A stretch of 64,000 nt of DNA from Malaya genurostris (taxonomy: Eukaryota > Arthropoda > Insecta > Diptera > Culicidae). The notes under the pieces are model-generated. The model was not told where the DNA came from and did not search any database. It saw nothing but the letters and a program-made list of their open reading frames with translations. Positions 59,066 to 64,000 of the stretch are shown here, piece after piece (the stretch's first letter is position 1; the number at the start of each line of letters is the position of its first letter). Where the stretch lies: contig NC_080571.1 in the NCBI RefSeq assembly GCF_030247185.1, positions 145,124,091 to 145,188,090 on the forward strand, in the 5' to 3' direction. Position numbers and translations under genes: made by a program.

Positions 59066-61006
59066 CTGGGATATTTTATTGCCGGATTCCTAATTCACGT
59101 TACCAGTGTTGTAGAAGACTTCACTGTAAAACGTTCGGTCTTCAAAGCTTCTAAATTGGTATTTCAAAGCGATTACATGTGCGAGTTGTGTGAGATAAAG
59201 TAGATAACTCTATTTAATGTTATAATGTTTGAATGCTACAGCTTTGGATATGAGAAGGACAAAGAGAACATTTTTATGCTGTGCTCAAATAGCCACACTG
59301 CTATTCACGGTGGATGCGGGATGGAAGCGAAGCAACGAGTGTGCATTGACAGAAACTACCTGCATACAACTTTGTGAAACAACACTGCTTGTCATATAAC
59401 CGAACATTTTCCGTCTCCTTATAGCCAGCACTTACAGTCCATAGCAATTGCAAGAAGTTCGCATTCGTAACCGGATTCTCTCGGCAGTAGTGTGGAAATT
59501 GCATTAAATCTTTTTTCCTACTTGCGTCTAATATGGAGATTGCATAAAATCTTTTTTCTTGCTTGCAAGTAATATCGCCTAAATGTATACTATTCCGAAC
59601 CTGTTTTGGCTGTTCTATTTTTAGCTTATGCTCGTGACGTGTCATTTCGAGAACATCTACATCATATCAAGTTTTCAATGTACTTTCACTGAGAGCAAAA
59701 CTAGTTTTGAGTTTGATATCACACAGCATTTTTTTACCTTTTTTATATATAAAAAATAGGTATAGGCACGGTTCGTTTTTGGCAACATAATCGTTCGAAT
59801 ATTGCATATGTAAACCAGATGATGGCAAAGATGGCTGCATTTTCCAGTTGAAAGTAGTTCCATAATTATATTGAGTTAGGCTACTTACAACAATAAATGC
59901 TGGAAGAACATAACTTCCATATACCATACGACTCAATTCGTCGGGATCAGCAAATGCGTGTGTTACAAATAATTTCACTCAATTTTCTCGGAGATGGCTA
60001 AACCGTTTTCTATAAACTCAGATTCATATGAAAAGTAGTATACTCCCAAACAAGGTTCCTGAATTACGTTTGCCTCTGATTGCGGAACCACAGGATGATA
60101 TGTGAAACGAAATAAAAATAATGCAATTCATTTTTCTCGTAGATGACTGAACCGATCTAATATTCAAATGAAATCTAAGAATCATCTATAACTCAAATGA
60201 GAGGTCTTAAAATCCTATAAAACATCTTACTTTTTAGTCAGATCCGATTTCTGGTTTAATAGATACAGGGTGATTATTATAAAAATGTCCATTTCACATA
60301 AATTAATCAGGTTTATCGGGTTTGCAGATTTGGATAGACTATTACCAAATAAATTTATTTCAGTTTAAGCGGTATTAGTTTTTGAGGGTACAAAATTTTA
60401 ATTCGCACTACAATTTCTCAAAGATGTCTACACACTCCTCAGGTGAACTTAACTGATTTTGGCTACACCGATTTTAGAATTCCGGTTCCAGTATCGAATC
60501 GTTTCTCAAAGCTGAATCATTTTTTAAAAAAGGCCAAATCGAGCTTCAAAAACAAAAATTCAAATTAAAGGACTTAAGATCCCATACAAAATTGGTGAAT
60601 TTTATCCGATTCTGGAATTACAGATGATGAGTTTTTGAGACTCATACCGATATATAAGATGTAAATTGTTTGGCGTATTAATTTATGGCCATTCAAATCA
60701 TTTTGGGTTATGCTAGTTCCTGAATACCAGCTCTGGAAGTACCTTAAATAATTACGAAAATCTCTAAAGTGGAATTTACTTCGACATCTCATGGAATGTT
60801 CAATCGATTGTGACATGTTAAGATTGAAATTCGATACGATTTGCAGTTTCGACATTACAGGGTAATGAGTGAATAAAACCTCAATTTGCTTTCGATTTTG
60901 ATCTTTTAGCCGTTAAAACGACAAAACGATAGCAAATTAAGTAATCTATATATATGAACAGCACAATATCAAATTGAGCTTTATTTTTGATCTCACACAC
61001 AACTCG
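59066..61006. other. Unassigned DNA with leader-repeat traces
   Basis: Contains diverged leader-repeat pieces (about 59975-60250 and 60420-60900, with GGAGATGGCTAAACCG, CAGATCCGATTTCTGG and similar words), a 48-bp near-tandem duplication (59495-59590, TTAAATCTTTTTTCCTACTTG and a variant), and a single mariner-like end TACAGGGTGATTATTATAAA at 60264. No gene supported. Confidence 0.5.
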
Positions 61007-61359
61007 GGTATACAATTAAAGATAACGAAGTCAAAAAATATTCCAGAGTAACAGGTACTGTTAAAAAAACATTAGGTACCGTAGAACTAAACTTCATCAT
61101 CGCAGGACAAATTTTCCAAACTAAGTATGTCGTAGTGGAGAATTTGACTCCAGGGGGTATTTTGGGCATAGGATTCATGAACAAGTATGTGACTAGCACA
61201 CACTATGACCAAGGTTGGATATGCTTACGGAAAATACCTCTCATCTTCGAACCAAAAACAGAATCATATGAAGCTCATCAGAAACAGGAGAACAGAGTGC
61301 AGTGCCCTCACCAAAGTCTTTCATTGAATCTCATTGAACTTGCAGCATTGCAAGAATAG
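61007..61359 (+). pseudogene. Retropepsin C-terminal fragment of an LTR element
   Basis: A frame from about 61010 to TAG 61357. It reads VTGTVKKTLGTVELNFIIAG, then KYVVVENLTPGGILGIGFM: the flap side and the hydrophobic-Gly (ILGI) motif of a retrovirus-like protease. The catalytic DTG part upstream is missing, and nothing after it looks like RT. May be from the same kind of element as 48833-49048, which has the other half. Confidence 0.6.
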
Positions 61360-61374
61360 CAACCCAGTCGTGAA

Positions 61375-62240
61375 GGAAAAACTCGTCACCTATCAGGCAA
61401 GCCTTCACGTCAGCGAAACCGCGTCGAGCAGCAACACAAAAAAAATATCTTTTCACGGGCACCGGTCACTGTCATTGAGATAGTGACAGTGGTTTCGGTT
61501 CGCGGCTCTCGGTATTTTTGGTAGAACTTCGGGAGAAAGTCGGATGAACTTTCTACTTTAGATCGCAATCTCAGTTTGTACTAAAATCTTCGGGCTTCAC
61601 CCGAAAGAAAATGTTAGGAGTTTAAAACCCATAGTTGGGAAGCGTAGACAGGCAGTCAGTTTTAGAGAGTTCGCGGAAAATATCCGTTAGTCTCGGGCGC
61701 CGGCCCATAGAGAAGTTAGTCCGTCTCAAAGAGTTTTCGAGTCAACAATCGTTTTCAAGTGGTTTCAATCCGTGTACAATATCGTTGTAAGAAAAGAATC
61801 CGCTAAATGTGGCTGAAAAAAAGCACGAAAACAGTTTTGAATAGTGATAAATAAAGGTAAATATCGATAGTGATATAGTGATAAATAAAGGTAAATTTGC
61901 AGTACATATCCTGATGGTAGCAAGTGGAAGAAAAAGCATTCTATAATAATAGCTATTTTTCGTGAACAAAACATACAGCACAAGATGCATAGATCCACTT
62001 TAGTTTTACCGAGAAAAAATAACAAGTGATAAAAGGTTTCATTGTGCAGTCTGCTATCACTGTGTGAAAGTCTTAATTGTGAATTAAGAAAAATAAATCA
62101 AAATTTAAAAAAAGAACAGAAGAAAAAATCTATTATTTTCTGATTGTGAAAACAAAACACCCCCTATAATCCTCGACGCACGCCGCTCGGAATGCGCGGC
62201 AGAATACAGGCTATTCATTCTGGCGACAGCGGCACTGGCC
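61375..62240 (+). other. Possible LTR and leader of an unidentified retroelement
   Basis: GC-balanced, non-coding block with a perfect hairpin TTCGGGCTTCACCCGAA (61593-61609), an initiator-like GCAGTCAGTTTTAGAG (61652), two copies of GTGATAAATAAAGGTAAAT (about 61845 and 61879) that contain AATAAA, and TTCTGGCGACAGCGGCAC near 62218 that begins like a gypsy PBS (TGGCGAC). No second LTR is seen. Tentative. Confidence 0.35.
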
Positions 62241-62764
62241 GCCGGGTGTTGGGAGGGGAGAAAGAAATCGGTAAGCCAATAGTGCTAGAGGAAAAAAATT
62301 GGAGGCAAAAATGATGTTCAACGGATTAGTAACAATAGGGTGAGTCGTAACATTTTTACCATAAAAATCGTTATTATCTACCAAACATATCGATGTCAAC
62401 ATTTCATAAGGGCACATGAAACAATGAGAGGTTCTCTTTGTTTACTTTCTCTTTTTTTAATATTTCCTTAATTTTCACGTGTACCTACAAAGTATTCGTG
62501 TAGAATGGAAGACAATATCCCCATGTTTCCAACAGTACCAAATATGTAACGAACGTTTATATAATAACGCAGATATAGTCGAAAGAGAATCTGTCTGTTT
62601 TTAGGCCCTTTTGAAATGTTGACGTCGATATTGGCTCGGTGCTAGAGTATAATTGGTTACCCTTACTTGTTCAGATTGGAGCTGGCATGAGCTCGATCGA
62701 GTTTCACGTTTCATTAAAGGCAGCAAACGTAGAGAATTACATAATTATTGACGGTTTTCTCAGT
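62241..62764. other. Unassigned DNA
   Basis: About 520 bases. No gene or recognisable repeat. Confidence 0.5.
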
Positions 62765-62860
62765 CCCAAATCACTAGGCAAACGATTTAATTCTTAAATT
62801 GCCCGAGGTTTCGGCCGGTATTGATGGCCTTTTTCAAGGGAAACTGTAAAGTTGTGTTTT
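62765..62860 (-). repeat. Penelope-like terminal fragment (tentative)
   Basis: On the minus strand CCCTTGAAAAAGGCC, a short spacer and GGCCGAAACCTCGGGCAA resemble the stretch around the GAAAC core of Penelope-like element repeats. The GGCC/GGCC stem and GAAAC are there; the CTGANGA part of a hammerhead core is not intact. No RT nearby. Confidence 0.4.
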
Positions 62861-63141
62861 TATTATTGTCAAAAAGAAGGTACAAAATGTTACATGAATA
62901 CAAATACTACAAACATATTTTAAACTCACTTTAGTCAATTCGTTTCTGTCGAGTACGTTAATTGCCAACGGTAAGAAATTCAACAATTTTAAACGGCTTT
63001 AATTACTTCGCGAATATTTGCATTTGGTAGTCGATAACAGTCACAGACTCTCTGGGTGTACACTTGCTTCACAACGGTCAGTAGAAATTTGGTGAACAAA
63101 CTGGTGTTGCTTGTGTGCTTAGTGAGACACGGGATCCACAA
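62861..63141. other. Unassigned DNA
   Basis: About 280 bases between the Penelope-like fragment and the LINE tail. Nothing recognised. Confidence 0.5.
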
Positions 63142-64000
63142 TTTTTTTTTATTCAATAATATAATTTTTTAAGGCACACTGCTTAAGCTCTAACGTGCCA
63201 AGGGCTTTTTCTAATTTCATTAACGACTAACTTAAAACTAGGATAGTATAATTGAATAATGTTGTATTGGGGTCGCAGTGGTCGACTTTGGCAGATCCAA
63301 CCTTCAGCTGGCGATCGGCACCGGCCGGTGGATGGAATATGCCATGAGTCTTCCAGATGACGTTGGCCGCATCCTTCGGTCCGTTTGGATCCGCGGGAAA
63401 CACCCCCAGGCTACGTATACCCGGTGGGTGGCCCGCATGACTAGAGCGGCCTTCCGTGGGCGATGATGGTGATGTTACATAAGAGAACGAAAAAATATAG
63501 AGAAGTAAATATAGCGGAAAACGAAGTAAAATGGGGATATGGGAACGAAATGACTAAGAACGACAGAGATCTAATTAGTTGACATCGTGATGGAGAAGAG
63601 ACGGGGAGGGGGGAAGCGAAAAGATTAGTGACAGCCAAAAGATCTCGTTAGTTCCGATGAAGATGGTGGACAGATGAGGAATCGGGATAATCGGCGGAAG
63701 TAAGTGTCGAACCTGCAGGTGAAAGTTATTCTTAGCCACAGTTAAAACAACGTCGATAAATAGGAGGAACTTTCTAAACAAGATGTAACAGATTACACTT
63801 GTATATTAATGTGTTTGAGGAACTGGTACATCAGAAGCATATATGAACTATCCCAACTCGCCAACACATCCCGAACCGAAACCTCAGGCGGTCTACCTCG
63901 GGCCCTGAGGGATACCAATAGCTTTGATCTGGCGACGCGATACTCTACGCACGACCACACAACATGCTCGATGTCCTGATAACCGTCGCCACAGGTGCAG
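63142..64000 (-). mobile_element. LINE 3' end: terminal ORF2 and long 3' UTR, continues past window
   Basis: T-run at 63142-63150 is the A tail. The 3' UTR is long (to about 63794). From about 63795 to 64000 the minus strand encodes the end of ORF2: CTCGDGYQDIEHVVWSC is the C-terminal zinc motif (C-x2-C..H..C) of I/Jockey-group LINEs, then LLVSLRARGRPPEVSVRDVL and a stop at about 63794. Related 3' ends lie at 6866-7366 and 32418-32475. The 63278-63466 plus-strand frame is an antisense artefact of the 3' UTR. Confidence 0.88.

Noticed and set aside
59301..59645. 114-codon minus-strand frame
   Set aside because: Contains an internal near-tandem repeat from DNA duplication and no known motif; probably chance.
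60264..60290. Mariner-type end TACAGGGTGATTATTATAAA as a full element
   Set aside because: Only one end is visible; no matching partner or transposase nearby.
63278..63466. 62-codon plus-strand frame with WIRGKHPQATYTRWVARM
   Set aside because: It is the antisense of the LINE 3' UTR; a similar peptide at 6912-7184 is the antisense of the same UTR in another copy.

Overview
The window looks like TE-packed intergenic DNA of an insect, most likely a mosquito (Culicidae, Aedes-like). That assignment rests on family resemblance: a Feilai-type tRNA SINE, a Jockey-clade LINE, a BEL/Pao element, errantivirus (17.6/gypsy-like) elements and the mosquito leader repeats around a GGATCCGACTTCC-type core. 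I see no intact host gene. The only host-like coding sequence is a damaged histone H2A fragment near 56.6 kb. Almost everything else is mobile DNA nested inside mobile DNA, with five very long (AT)n arrays and one 500-N assembly gap.

Left part (1-9.2 kb): a minus-strand errantivirus-like element A (integrase, RNase H, RT, protease, gag, tRNA-Ser type PBS, start of an LTR), an (AT)n array, a SINE, then three LINE remnants piled on one another. At 9.2-10.16 kb and again at 25.5-27.4 kb lies a repeat-rich, Helitron-like host element. It was split by a second errantivirus, B (10164-25483, minus strand), with two LTRs, an ATATA target duplication, gag, pol and a broken env. Element B was itself hit by a BEL/Pao element (13690-20255, LTRs differing at one base of 359, CCGGT target duplication), by a 1.17-kb non-autonomous element (Y1) and by a SINE inside env.

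Middle part (27.4-47 kb): two giant inverted repeats. Palindrome X (29370-34687) has two arms of exactly 1996 bp once an 1101-bp hAT-like insertion is subtracted; that insertion holds a second, 164-bp hAT-like MITE. Palindrome Z (42394-47013) has 1.25-1.32 kb arms around a Tc1/mariner-type element with 178-bp inverted ends and a LINE fragment. Between them, element Y2 carries about three tandem 555-bp units and a full-length Jockey LINE (35575-39717) with both ORFs open.

Right part (47-64 kb): a TA-flanked TIR element, tandem leader repeats, two protease remnants, a tRNA-Val-derived SINE, a second Jockey copy (52250-56378, ORF2 frameshifted), the H2A pseudogene inside a Y-type element (Y3), a possible LTR, a Penelope-like remnant and the 3' end of another LINE.

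The most unusual signal is a head module of about 150 bp, ending in a palindrome of the TTCAATAG...CTATTGAA type, shared by elements X, Y and Z whose bodies otherwise differ. In at least X, Z and Y3 it is followed by CCAAT-like and TATA-box sequences, and two of these families carry protein-coding fragments. They look like a related group of non-autonomous elements built around an RNA polymerase II promoter-like head.
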